Source of the DNA: Mariannaea sp. PMI_226
Lineage: Eukaryota > Ascomycota > Sordariomycetes > Hypocreales > Nectriaceae
DNA: 64,000 bases
Assembly: GCA_024336345.1 (NCBI GenBank)
Contig: JANFOG010000007.1
Location: 1,736,001-1,800,000 of the forward strand
Reading direction: 5' to 3'
Positions 34,927 through 45,806 of this stretch are shown one piece after another (the stretch's first letter is position 1; every line of letters begins with the position of its first letter). Below the pieces are notes generated by a model that had not been told where the DNA came from, did no database searches, and worked only from the letters and a program-made list of their open reading frames with translations. The position numbers and the translations under genes are program-made.

Positions 34927-36912
34927 CTATTCTGCGTCTTCCATGTCAATCGCCCGTCTGCGTGGCCGAAACACTGCAAAGTAGTACCATGAGCCAACCG
35001 TGATCGATGTTAAAAAGAGTGTAATAATAATGTAAACCCAAAAGTATCCCGAAACGCCCGGGCCATCATCAGAGTTCCAGTTGAAAAATGTCATACTAAA
35101 CACTCCCTGCAAATACGATCAGCTTGCATACGTAAATTCTTGTAGCACATTATTCTTTACTGCTAGGAATGTTCCAGGGAGAAACACCATTGTCAATAAT
35201 GCAATGGACCGCATGTAATTAGAATCACTCTTGGTTGCAAGAGCAATCTCGACATTTGTATCCCCCTGTGCCTGAGTTCAGTTAGTACTATTTCTGCTCT
35301 CTTTCATTGGTATTATCAGGACGAGAACTGACCCATTGCGTCGCCATTGCCACGCCATCCACACGCATCGTGCAGTCCCTTATCCAGTCTTCATATTCTT
35401 CGTGGATTTCGGATAGCCGACCCTTGACTTTGCGTCCCGTGGCTACCCTGACGTGAGATGCAGTAAGATCCAACCTACCAGCCCCTTCAGACCGTGATAT
35501 GGCGTCTCTTTCCATTCTGGGATCAGGGAAGGCCTCCATCTTGTCGGCTACCCGTGCCTCGTCCCAAGACGAGATGTCCTCTACGTTGCGGCTATTCGCT
35601 TGAATATCGGATAGCTCGATGCTTTGTTCTCGCTGCTTAGACACCCAATCCTCTATCCCTGAACGAGTAGCTTTGGGCAAATCATGGCCTCTTTGAGCTA
35701 GAGGGTCTGAGATGAACGTTTCAATTTGATCCACCTCGTTCATCATCTTTTCAATCTGAGTTCTCCAACTTACTAATCCATTTCTGAGGTAATTAGCATC
35801 CAGCCAAGCAGTCCGTTTCGCCATATTTCGCTCATCTCTTCTCACTCTACGACTCTCACTGGTATCGTCATAATGGTGGTCTATGTCAAATATATGGGTC
35901 TCCAAGGTTGCCACTGTCGACCGAACAAGTTTCATGTGTCTGGCTCGCTCGAATTCAGCAAATATACCTGCCATCAACAGAGGATGGTTCGCTTCCTGCC
36001 GTGTGGCCGCTAATCGATTCACGATGTCCTTCTCCATAGCCGCTGTGCACCCATAGAGGATTGCAAATGTTAGTGAGAATCTAGGAAAATATGTCGCAGA
36101 CAGGGCAAGATCCATATCCCAAGCGTTTGAAGATCGACAATTGTAGACTATACTTGTCGTTAGTCAGCGGCAGGGGAAAGGAGATGCGTCGGGACTTTAC
36201 TGCATGCTGGCATTCCAATATCGATAAAAGAGGAGGAGAATATAGGGAAGTCTGCCCGGCTAATGACCCGAGAAATGGTAGGATGAGTATAAAATGATTT
36301 GGTAACATCTTCGAACTGTTGGCGAGTAAAGGGAACAGTTCTGACACCTCGACGACCACTTAGATTTGGGACGGATCTAGCGTCAGCTGGCACCTGTGAG
36401 CTTTCTTTAAGATTTGAGACTATGATTTTCGGTGGTTTTTCAACAGTGAAGCTTTCAGTAGATACCGCTGATAATAATTTTTCGCATGATACTCGGTGTG
36501 CGGCTGAGCAAGAGATCTCGCCAACTCGTTTGGCCAACCTTTCGACAGCAAATTAGCTACATATGGAATAAATCCTGGCGTATAAGTCATACAGCAATAC
36601 TAAACCTGAATCGGGATATTCTGTTGATGGTAACTGCAAAGTATCAATCAGCTGGTGATGAAGTTGCGGGTGAAGTGGTTCTTTAGAACGTACATTACCA
36701 AGCGAGTTGGTCCACTCCTTTTCGGATTCCACCCAAGATATCTTAGGTTCATACTACATGCTATTAGGTCCTGGAGCTTTCTTTTACTCAGAGTGACCAA
36801 ATACCTTGTCGCGAGCTAGCATGTGGATGATAGTGCTTTCTCCCGGTACATATTTGAAGACGTTGTTGAGATCATTTCCACTCAAGCCGAGGTCGTCGCG
36901 TGCCCAGTCCAT
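34927..36912 (-). CDS. CorA-like two-TM membrane protein (fungal MIT superfamily)
   Basis: Seven exons, 36912-36805, 36753-36699, 36633-36606, 36538-36201, 36147-35333, 35271-35161 and 35106-34927, give 1635 bases and 544 residues. Phases match at all six junctions; introns are 48-67 bases. Exon joins restore family runs: RDKYEPKISWVESEKEW, then NCRSSNAWDMDLALSATYFP and TQWAQGDTNVEIALATK. The final two exons give the CorA-type tail SIALLTMVFLPGTFLAGVFSMTFFNW (TM1) and YFWVYIIITLFLTSITVGSWYYF (TM2). The GMN selectivity motif of true Mg2+ channels is replaced by GVFSMTFF, as is usual in this large fungal group, so transport of Mg2+ should not be assumed. It stands next to kinase and NLR genes, a neighbourhood often seen for these proteins. 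The small exon 3 (28 bases) is the least certain. Confidence 0.78.
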
Positions 36913-38231
36913 CGCTGCGAGACAACTCAAAGGGTGAAATGATCAGTCTGCAGCTAGTGATTACAATAGTATCAATCTGTGGTGTGGTCGGGTTGTTTAA
37001 GGACCCGTACATTCTCAGCCCGAGGCAGGAAATCCCTCGATGGCAAGATTGAGGCGAGGTTGACTCGGGGAAAAAAAAAACAGCCAAGGCGGGTGGTTGG
37101 TCTCCAACCTCGCTGGGGGCGAGGTCAGACATGGACTGCGCCTCATATTTCGGCTGTCGTGCCTGTCACACACACAAGCCGCCGGATGGCCACAGCGAGT
37201 GAGGCGCTTTGCCGCGCTTTGCTGAGTGCCTGATTTGTTGCTTGGTTGCTGTTTGATAACGTGGCGAAGATGAGTCCCACGGCATGACTGGAAGGCGGCA
37301 ATGCTAGCTGCATTGAATCTGAGTTGTCCATATTCTTCTGCTTATCGGGTTGGAACTCGGATTGGTGGTGTTTGATACGTCAAACCCACGTAGATCTGCA
37401 TTTCCAAGTTGTCTCAGCCAAGTAAGCTGCAGCATGTTTTGTGGCGCATCTTTGCGAGGCTCCGCCTGATTCGTGCCGTCGAAACCAGGCAAACCAGGGT
37501 TGCACCGAGGCGCCTGGCGAGGCCGTATCAACATGCGACTCGTGACGGATAAATTTCTTGACACCACCCACCTTCAATATCTACACATCACACCACCAAC
37601 AATCTTTCCTTCTTTGCCGGCTACACATGATGGGTGAAAAAGCAACCAAAAAAGTGGTTTTTATCCACGCCCGCTATGTAGACCAGACGCCACTCGAGGT
37701 TTGGTTAGCCGGGTTATTTGGTGTTGGAATGGTGGAAGTCAAGGTACCCAAACCCGCCTGATCCTAAATTGACGTATAAATATCAATGTGTTTTAGTGGA
37801 CTCGGGGCTTGTACCAATGCAAGCTTCCTCGCGGCCTGAAGCCGGTGAGTATGGACGTTTTTCTCTTATATCAGAGGCGATAATACTGAGGTGACCGTAC
37901 CATTAGGATGAAATCATTGCACTTGAGAAGGAAGTTGAACTGGAACACTATGAGGAGCGGTGATCATCGGGGCGGGGGCACAATCGCATGGGTCGTGATG
38001 TCAGGCATGATCGGAGCTGGTAATCTATGTTACTGGAAATACATAAATTGACGAGAAAATATATTGGTTTCTCTAGTCATGGTTTCGAATACGTGTCGAG
38101 TGAAATGACCCTAAAATGAATGATCCCCCTACACCTTCACAATACTGTGTGGAAAGAAGCCATAGCAAATGAAAGACTATCTCTCGTACCCGACTAGCAG
38201 TAGCTAGATCACGATACGTCCAACAGCAAGT
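36913..38231. other. Intergenic region
   Basis: This region lies upstream of the CorA-like gene and downstream of kinase-like gene 1. It has an A tract at 37071-37081 and no supported gene. Confidence 0.45.
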
Positions 38232-40295
38232 TTACTCGCCCTGGGCGTTCTCAAAATCTGCTTTTGAAACCCTGGAAACTTCCCCAGGTTCTCCATTGAA
38301 TTTCGCCACCGCGGCGCCGCGTGTGCGAGCATTGTTAATCGACGTCTTTGCGGTTGAGTTGAGGTCTACTTCCACAGCCAAGCGACGAGGAAGAATGCAT
38401 TTCTCAGGAACGGGTTTTCGAATGTAGTCAAGATTTGCTTCATTCGTTGCGCTGTTATGAATGGCATCGACTGCCTTCAGTATATCCTCAGCTCGCCCTC
38501 TTAGCGTTGATGGAGAGAGAACTACGATCAATTTGTCATGAATTAAGTGCACCAGGTCGCGTATGAATGCCGTGCAAGATTCGCTCCGGAGCAGCAATTC
38601 CATCCACTATTTCGTCAGTTTTAATCATCGAAAAATTGTTTTCTTTGCACTTACTTCAAACACGCTTTCCTTTACCATCACCACGTAGCTTCTAGTCTCA
38701 TCGATCTGTTGAATATCAAAGAAAATAGGGGTCAAAGCCCCTGTAACGTAAACGCTCATGCGATCGTTTTCGAAGTCTTCTCTCATGTCTTGGCCTCCTA
38801 GAAGCCAACAAATCTTCTCCAGGAGCATACAGCCCATGGTCCAGATATCAAACGCGCGGGATAACTTGCCTCCCTCGATATCGCATTCAGGTGGACGATA
38901 TCCTGGTGTCACAGGAACTTGCTGGTTTGGTATGTTCGACTTGCTTTGGTCCCTGTGTACCTCAGCGAGCCCCAAATCTGTAATCACCAGGATGCCGTGT
39001 TTATCTGATGGAGACTGAAACCATAGGACATTCTGAGGCTTCAAATCGCCATGCCTTCCAAACATATTTTCGGCATCCAGTAGTTGTTTTTGTGGGTCGT
39101 GAATGAACTTGAGTGCTTCCATCAGCCCTTGGATCTGCTTTGATACCCATCTCATCCTGATGACATCAATGTGCCCGGGCCCTCTAATTGGGCTCTCCAT
39201 TTCCTCCCAGTACCGATCGAGATCCATCTTTGCACAAGGGAAAACAAGATGATTGGTTCCATCCATTGTGTAACTACACAAGAGTGTGATCAAATGTGGG
39301 TGGTCCTTGCCACTGAAACGGCGCAGCATCTTGACCTCATCTAACCAATTCTTATTATGGCTAGCTGTTTTGATGCTTTTTACCGCAACACAGTCGCCAT
39401 TAAGAGTGATCTGAAGAAAAGTGAGTTAGCTAGGCGAGCTTGTTAATTATGTGTACTCAGGCCAATAAATTACCGATCTTAAAGTGTCATGAAATCCATG
39501 AGATTCTGGGTCCATTAAATACCGTCTAACCGTTGAATAGCCACCTGCATCTTCTTCTTTGTATGTACGAAGCCATGGAAGGATCGTCCTAGTCCGAATC
39601 TCAAAATGCTGAGCCTTGTTCTCTTTGTCTAGCCCGAAGTACTGCGGAGAAAGCCCTCGCTGGTAGGTGACAAAGTTGTCGATGGCAGGATCTCCCCAGT
39701 TGCACTGAGTGAAAAACGGATGGATTCCCTGCTCATGTGATAGTCCAAGACCCGAATCGTCCCCATTGGCAATGGCGACTAGAGGAAGACAATCATCAGA
39801 TATACGGTGTTGGAAGAGAATACTAAAATGTTTCCCCTTTCCAAGAAGAATCAAGTTCGCAAAGATCTTTGTGTACTTGCTTCCAGGAAATGAAGGGTTG
39901 TCTGGTGCGATCGCCTTGCAGTAGGTATCTATTTGCTGTTCATCAATTCCGAAACACTCTGTAGACGTCAAGGCATTGTGAACTCTCTTTGGCGTCAGAA
40001 TGAGATGAAGTAATCTCATGGGCCAGAAGGTTTCTCCTGCAGAATCCTTCCGCGCATGTCTCCTCAAAAGTTTATTAAGAGATATGTAATGTTCGTCGTT
40101 GCTTGGGTATGTGACGGTGACTTCGACGTCTGTATCGGTGCTTTTGAGGGGCCGTGTGTCGCGTCGGACAGGCTGGGCCCGAGAATTTTCATCGTGGAGC
40201 TGAATACCCGGAATATTCGGCGATGGTGGTAATCTAAAGCTAGAGCCACCATTGATTGAGAGAGACTCGAGAGATGGCACATGCGGTGGAGTCAT
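38232..40295 (-). CDS. Protein-kinase-like protein 1 (HGD variant)
   Basis: Three exons, 40295-39474, 39410-38655 and 38606-38232, give 1953 bases and 650 residues. The start is MTPPHVPS at 40295; an in-frame ATG 11 codons upstream at 40328 is possible. The first 250 residues are a non-kinase region shared in outline with the paralogue at 42648. The kinase domain follows: a glycine-poor loop (GGYSTVRRY), catalytic-type Lys in CVAVKSIK (about residue 284), catalytic loop RHGDLKPQNVLWF (about 393-405) and DLGLAE in place of DFG. Then come GYRPPEC for the APE region and DIWTMGCMLLE. HRD is HGD, so it is a non-RD kinase, possibly of low activity or a pseudokinase. Introns are 63 and 48 bases. Cytosolic Ser/Thr kinase-like; target unknown. 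Confidence 0.78.
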
Positions 40296-40938
40296 TGTAA
40301 TAGAATAGATAGCGAACAAAAGTGGCATCAAAAAATGGCATCAAAAAATGGCTTGCGAGCTTACGGCAATCTGGATGGGAACATTGATAGAATTTATCCA
40401 TGCAACCTGCCTAGATGTATACATATGAATCGCACATTACCACTGCGGTATTTTTACCGAGCCTCTTTTTATCTAGGCTTCCGTGTTGGAACTTGCATTT
40501 TTGTCTTGCCAGTCCAAATAGTGCTGATGCAGGTTTTGCCTTGGTGCCCAATGCTGCAGGACTGATCACATTTCTGTAACGATTAACTCGCAATCAGGGG
40601 AGCGCAATAGGTAACAAGCGCTATATAGAACAAATCAACGGAATTAATTGATTGAGAAGTCGCTTTGAACAAAATGCTAATAAATTCTACCATCCTTTCG
40701 ATATATAGAATGCTGATGACGCCAGCAGTGGGTGTCATGAGCAGCAAGGCGAGGCCCATAATATAATAACCATGTCCTTCAAATACTTGGACATACTTCC
40801 TCGCCTTTTCCCAACCTCACAAATATTGATAGTGGTATTATCAGACGCAGTCAGCATGAATCGCTGGGTGAGGTGACCAACCCACGGTTTCCTTTGTATT
40901 GTATGTGTGTACTCGCTACAACGCCAGGTAAATTTCGA
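40296..40938. other. Intergenic, upstream of kinase-like gene 1
   Basis: A short spacer between kinase-like gene 1 and the small gene at 40939, both on the - strand. It contains a direct repeat of ATCAAAAAATGGC at 40327-40353. No gene seen. Confidence 0.4.
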
Positions 40939-41287
40939 CTATCTTCGACGGCCTTTGCTGGTATTATCGTCGCACTTTTCTAGGATTTTCCCCTACGCGA
41001 CAAGCATAATTAGCTTTGATGAGCGATAGTCGGAAGGAAAACTATGGAATTTACCAAATCGAATTCTCTCTGAGTCTTGATATTGTACACGTTATGGCGC
41101 ATCTGTACGCATGAGATGAATGCATAAGTGTTGAAGATAGAAAACAGTCACTCACATCGATCCGAAAACTTTGATCGTGCCCAAAAAACTCATCCAACAC
41201 TTCAAACAGCAAATTCACGTCTGGGACGCGTTTGGTTTGAAGCCGTTCGGTAAGCATATAGCTTGACTGAGTTGATGATGAAGTCAT
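40939..41287 (-). CDS. Small three-exon protein of unknown function (77 aa)
   Basis: I propose exons 41287-41156, 41102-41055 and 40992-40939. Each exon is a whole number of codons (44, 16, 18), and both introns (53 and 62 bases) have canonical ends: GTGAGT...TACAG and GTAAAT...CGTAG. The joined protein starts MTSSSTQSSYMLTERL, continues through LLFEVLDEFFGHDQSFRID and MRHNVYNIKTQREFDL, and ends GKILEKCDDNTSKGRRR. No signal peptide, membrane segment or motif is recognised; the middle is rich in charged and aromatic residues as in a folded globular domain. It could instead be the surviving part of a larger gene. It lies between the two kinase-like genes and may belong with them. Support is the consistent splicing only. 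Confidence 0.42.
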
Positions 41288-42647
41288 GGAGAATATACGG
41301 TCAGAAATCGAGTCACAACTGCGGAGGCTGTTGTCGACGGTCTTGTCAGCAAAAGTAAGATGAACAGAGCAGACCCTCGGGAGCTAGGCCAAGTTGCAAA
41401 TGAGGAGAAAATATGAGATTTATTGGCGCCACTCTATTCAGCTGACTAGGTCTTTGGTTGGTCACTTGCAGGCGCCATCTTTCACACACGACGCATTGCA
41501 ACGTGCCACCATGTGGCAATTTTGTAACTTTTGAAGGTGTCCAATTGGCAGGTATGGCAGAGGGGTGCGCCTACATTAGGTATCTTCTTCGCCCTGGCCT
41601 GTAGTGGCTGCATATGATGAGCCCTCACGGTTGGAGGACGGCGAAGCGCGTTTGCAAACGGCTCTGATAAACGGCGCGACTTAATTGGCAATAAAATACA
41701 TCAGGCTGTGAGAGAGCTGAACTTACCGATGAAGCACTATGCATGTGAGCAAGCCATCGAGGGCGACTCGGCTGGTCCCAAAGTCGGAATAGACCGCCTC
41801 AACTGACTGGGCATCCAATCAGATATCTTTGTTGGCCCTCCATCCGTTTCCTGCATGAGGCAGCGTCCGATTTTGGCGACCTGGGGGGCTAATTTGATGT
41901 TCATCGCCTCGCCGAGGCATTTTAGGGAAACGATGTAGATAACGTGTGAATCTCTCTGAGGTCTGATGACGAGGAATTGTCCCAAATAGCTGCTAAATGG
42001 TATGTGTTATCTTTGTTGCCGAGTATGACTTTGATAAGCCTGGTGAGTACTTGACTACGATACTAACATTACCTATGTCTGACCGGCCCCCATCTGACCC
42101 TTGATATTGGAGCCCTAAACTTCTTTGCGGTTCATTCCTTCATTGAGCCATGTCAAATGGTAGTTTTGGGGTGGCGGGACATCACCATTATCTCAGGTGT
42201 GGCTGCCACCCCATCCAACACCCATATAGCCAGCGTTTAGCAGAGCCTCACTTACGATGATCCATCAGTAGTAGCCCATCAGCAGTAATGAGTATTATTT
42301 ATAACGTGAAATGAATCACCGTTACATCTCAGAGAATCGCCACTTTCAACCGACCCAAACAGATATCACGAGTAGCCTACCTTGCACCATTGGGAACTTC
42401 TTCCGAATCTGGGCGTAAGAATGACTTCTTCAAGTAGTCTCTCGGTTGCTTTAAATGGCTCAGAGAATTCTGACGGTCAGCACAAACTAGTCAGCCCTGT
42501 CGCCCTTGTTCTCTTGTTACCAGCGGTGGTTATTGGCTAACCATCTACCAATAGTCCGACAGGCTCCAAGTCCCTCAATCTGAGCCCACGTCAGCCTATC
42601 CAGCCCCAATACTTGGGTCCCACAACCTAGGGCCAGGTTCCTTTGAG
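41288..42647. other. Intergenic between divergent small gene/kinase 1 and kinase 2
   Basis: This is a 1.36 kb region with promoter elements for both sides. An 82-codon frame on the - strand (41985-41737, no ATG start) reads SYLGQFLVIRPQRDSHVIYIVSL at its beginning and has some coding character, but I cannot connect it to other exons. Nothing else is supported. Confidence 0.4.
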
Positions 42648-45242
42648 CATGTTGGTAAAGGGAAAAATCCAAGGACTGAAGCAAGCACCATCTTCGATGG
42701 CGGAGATGCTAAGCAGCTTGAGCTGTCTGCACCGAACCGAGATGATGCCGATAAAACATCTAGACGACTCGAGGATGACCATCTGCTTTGCCACACTGGT
42801 GATTCCTTTTCACCTCAGCTCAGTCGACCAACCGAGATTGAGTTGCCTAGTGAGATAGAACTGAATAGGCAAATCAGGGCTGGGATGGTAGAATCCGACT
42901 CGTTCATACAAAAAGAGACGAAGTTTTTGCCAGTAGGAACACTGGACGAGTTGGTAAATAAGAAGAGGATTATATTGGAACTCGAAGGTTTGAAATTAAA
43001 ACCAACCGACATCGAGACCACAGCCGATGAGATTTGGGGCATCTCAACATTCGACGCAACTAATCAAAAGAAGCCAATGAAAACAACAAGACGGAAACTA
43101 TTCATCATTCTAGTGATGCTGAACAAGATGAACGCCATAATGGATTTTATCAGCGAGGGTATCTACGACAGTGATCTCCCATTCTACCAACCCCAGGGCG
43201 CTGGAGAGACATTATTACGAAGGAAGGACGAGCATGGCAAGTTCATCGACGTCCAAAGCCTCGCTACCTGGAATTCAAGCGAGCACGACTCATTTTACAA
43301 CTATCAGTGGATGATGTCAGCCCCATTTTGGAATATGAGCACTGAAATCAACCCCACAGTGAGTCATTACATATTGGACTCCAAGATTATTCTTCCCTTC
43401 ATAAAGATTCAGAACGAAACCTCAGGGGCTCGCAACAGCCACGATGGGGGATTCTCGTTCGTTCACAAGGTTGCAATACATGCAGACCACCATAATTTAC
43501 ACGACCCTATTGTAAGAAGTTGATGGGTATGGCAACTAGGATGCATGCTAATCCTATTCGCAGCCAAAAACAAGCCAATACCGACTCTTTGCTGTCAAAA
43601 GGTTGAACAGCGAAGTCGAGCAGATTTTCGATAAAGAGAGAAACAATTTGAAGAGGCTCGTAGGCCACAATCATCCCCATCTTATCCGAGTTCTTGTCAC
43701 GTTCCAGCACGGTACCAATTATCACTTAATCTTCCCTTGGGCGAATGAGAACCTGCTTAGCTACTGGAAGAAGAGATCACCGAGGCACCACGAACAAGCT
43801 GTTGACCATAATGCTGTTGTGTGGCTCGCGAAACAATTTCATGGCCTCGCTCGCGCCATCGCCTTAATACACTACTGCACAGTTGACATCGAAAAATCCC
43901 CAGAGCTAGCGCCATATCAAGACAAAGTCATCGGACGCCATGGAGACTTGAAACCTGAAAACATTCTATGGTTTGATGACGGAGACAGGGGGATCTTTCA
44001 AATCACCGATTTTGGGCTTGCTGATTTCCATAGGGAAGTTTCCCGAATGCAGCGGGCGAGCGAGAGGGGGGGAACAGAGACATATATCGCTCCTGAATGT
44101 GTGTCCGAGATGGTTACTGAATCATCCGATCTCTGGTCATTTGGGTGTGTCCTCCTTGAATTCATCACGTGGTGGCTCTCTGGGTGGGAGGGAGTTGATC
44201 GTTTCTCTGAGGCAAGAGCCGGAGACACCGATCCCTCGAGATGGGGATCAAGATATACCTCAGATCGTTTCTTCCAATCTCAGGTTCGTCAAAGCGGAAA
44301 CACGAACGCTATCAACCAGATTACATTGAAGGCTTCGGTGAAGAAGGTGCGTTAACTACGGCACTCGTCCCTTTCTCCTGTCTAATTCTTTTTTTCAAGC
44401 AATTCCTAGAGCTCTGTGGGCTTGATACATGTAGCGATTTCTGTTGCGGTGTTCTTGAAATCATTCAGAAAGACCTACTTCAAGTCAACTCAAAAAATCG
44501 ACGCACTGCCAAGCAGTGTTCCGCAAACTTCGAGGAGATTTACAAAACATGTGTCAAGGAGCCTGACTACTGCTTACTGAAAGGAATGCGACCTTCACTT
44601 CAAATGGAACAGACCGCTTCAACTACGTTTTCGGTGGACACGACCCTTCCCACTACCCAAGATACAGTCTATGACGCGGAACCTGTCGTGGCTGATGTCG
44701 CGGATTCTAGTTCAAATAATTGCTCAGAAATATCACCAGTTGATCCATCCAGCCGCCATGAGGATGCACGATTAGCTAATGCAAAAAATCTCGCATCGGA
44801 GGGTTCTGTTTTAGCCAATTACCCGGAACTTTCACCAGCTGATCCGTCCAGCAGCCATGGAGATGCACGATCAGATAGTGCGAATAATCTTGCACTGGAG
44901 GATTCTGTGTTAACGAATTGTTTAGAAACCCCACCAGCTGATCCGTCCAGCCGTCGTGAAGACCCACCATCAGAAAATGCGAACAATCTCGCGCCGGAGG
45001 GTTCTGTTTTAGCCCATGACTCCGAAAGTTCACCAGATGAACCGTCCAGCAGCCACGGGGATGTACGATCAGTTGATACGAACCATCCTGCACCGGAAGA
45101 TTCTAACAAAAATCCCCTTCGACCCCATTTAGGGGAAACCGACGAGGATCTAAATATACATGCAGAAAGAACGGACCATATATATTCTAAGATATTGTCA
45201 TGGATAGCAGGCTTCTTCTGCTCCTGGCTCTGCATATCATGA
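42648..45242 (+). CDS. Protein-kinase-like protein 2 with Ser/Asp-rich repeats and hydrophobic C-terminus
   Basis: Three exons, 42648-43511, 43564-44346 and 44400-45242, give 2490 bases and 829 residues. The frame is open from 42555 and 42648 is its first ATG (MVGKGKNPRTEAS). Residues 1-270 form an N-terminal region like that of kinase-like protein 1. The kinase domain has GGFSFVHKV, FAVKRL (Lys about 300), RHGDLKPENILWFDD (about 412-426), ITDFGLADFH (intact DFG, about 437), TYIAPEC and DLWSFGCVLLE. HRD is again HGD. After the domain come four 33-residue repeats (about 656-787) rich in Ser, Asp and Pro. The protein ends in a hydrophobic, Cys-containing tail (ILSWIAGFFCSWLCIS) that could anchor it in a membrane. 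Introns are 52 and 53 bases. Divergent from kinase-like gene 1. Confidence 0.8.
44718..45113 (+). repeat. Four 99-base tandem repeats in kinase-like gene 2
   Basis: Units begin at 44718, 44817, 44916 and 45015, each of 33 codons with a core like SPADPSSSHGDARSD-ANNLA-E-SVL. Substitutions are spread through the copies and the last unit is incomplete. They encode a disordered linker between the kinase domain and the C-terminal hydrophobic tail. Confidence 0.88.
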
Positions 45243-45806
45243 ACGGGTTAAAAGGACTGGGAGGAAATGTAGAGCATATCCCACGCACCTTGGAACTTTC
45301 GAAACCATTTATAGTCCTAAACGCATTTAGCGGCTGCCAAAGTAATCCTGTATATCGATATTGCTTAAATATAATATAATATCAAAATAGACGGCTTCCA
45401 TCCCTGTTTGCGCGCCTGCTCCGATCCCGTGGTTCACGTGAGTTGAGAAACCGAGTTTCAGGAGCCTCATGCCCACTTTGATTGTGCAAGCTCCAAGATC
45501 CCAATAACTATTTCTCTTCATAGAGAAATTTATTGGCATTTCTTTATCCACCTCGCCCGAACTTGACCATTTCAGGAACCCGCCAACATCACATACACCG
45601 GTCAACCGGTCACCGGAACAAGGTCGCAAAAAAGTGCACGTACGGAAATAGAGACGGAATAAAATGCAACGCAACTAAGATGGTTTGCGTTGCTTTACGC
45701 AAACACACTGGTAGCAAGAGAAGTGAGCTGAAAAGAAGGTGCCATATTTCGATCTACCTCTTACAAGAAGAGTTCCAATATTCTACATGGGATATAATAA
45801 CTACAA
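45243..45806. other. Convergent intergenic region
   Basis: This lies between the 3' ends of kinase-like gene 2 (+) and the esterase-like gene (-). It contains a 115-codon frame on the - strand (45674-45327) without a recognisable motif; I do not call it a gene. Confidence 0.4.

Noticed and set aside
41737..41985. 82-codon frame on the - strand between the kinases
   Set aside because: Some coding character, but no ATG and no splice partner that extends it into a gene.
45327..45674. 115-codon frame on the - strand
   Set aside because: Lies in a convergent spacer, no motif; may be part of 3' flanks.
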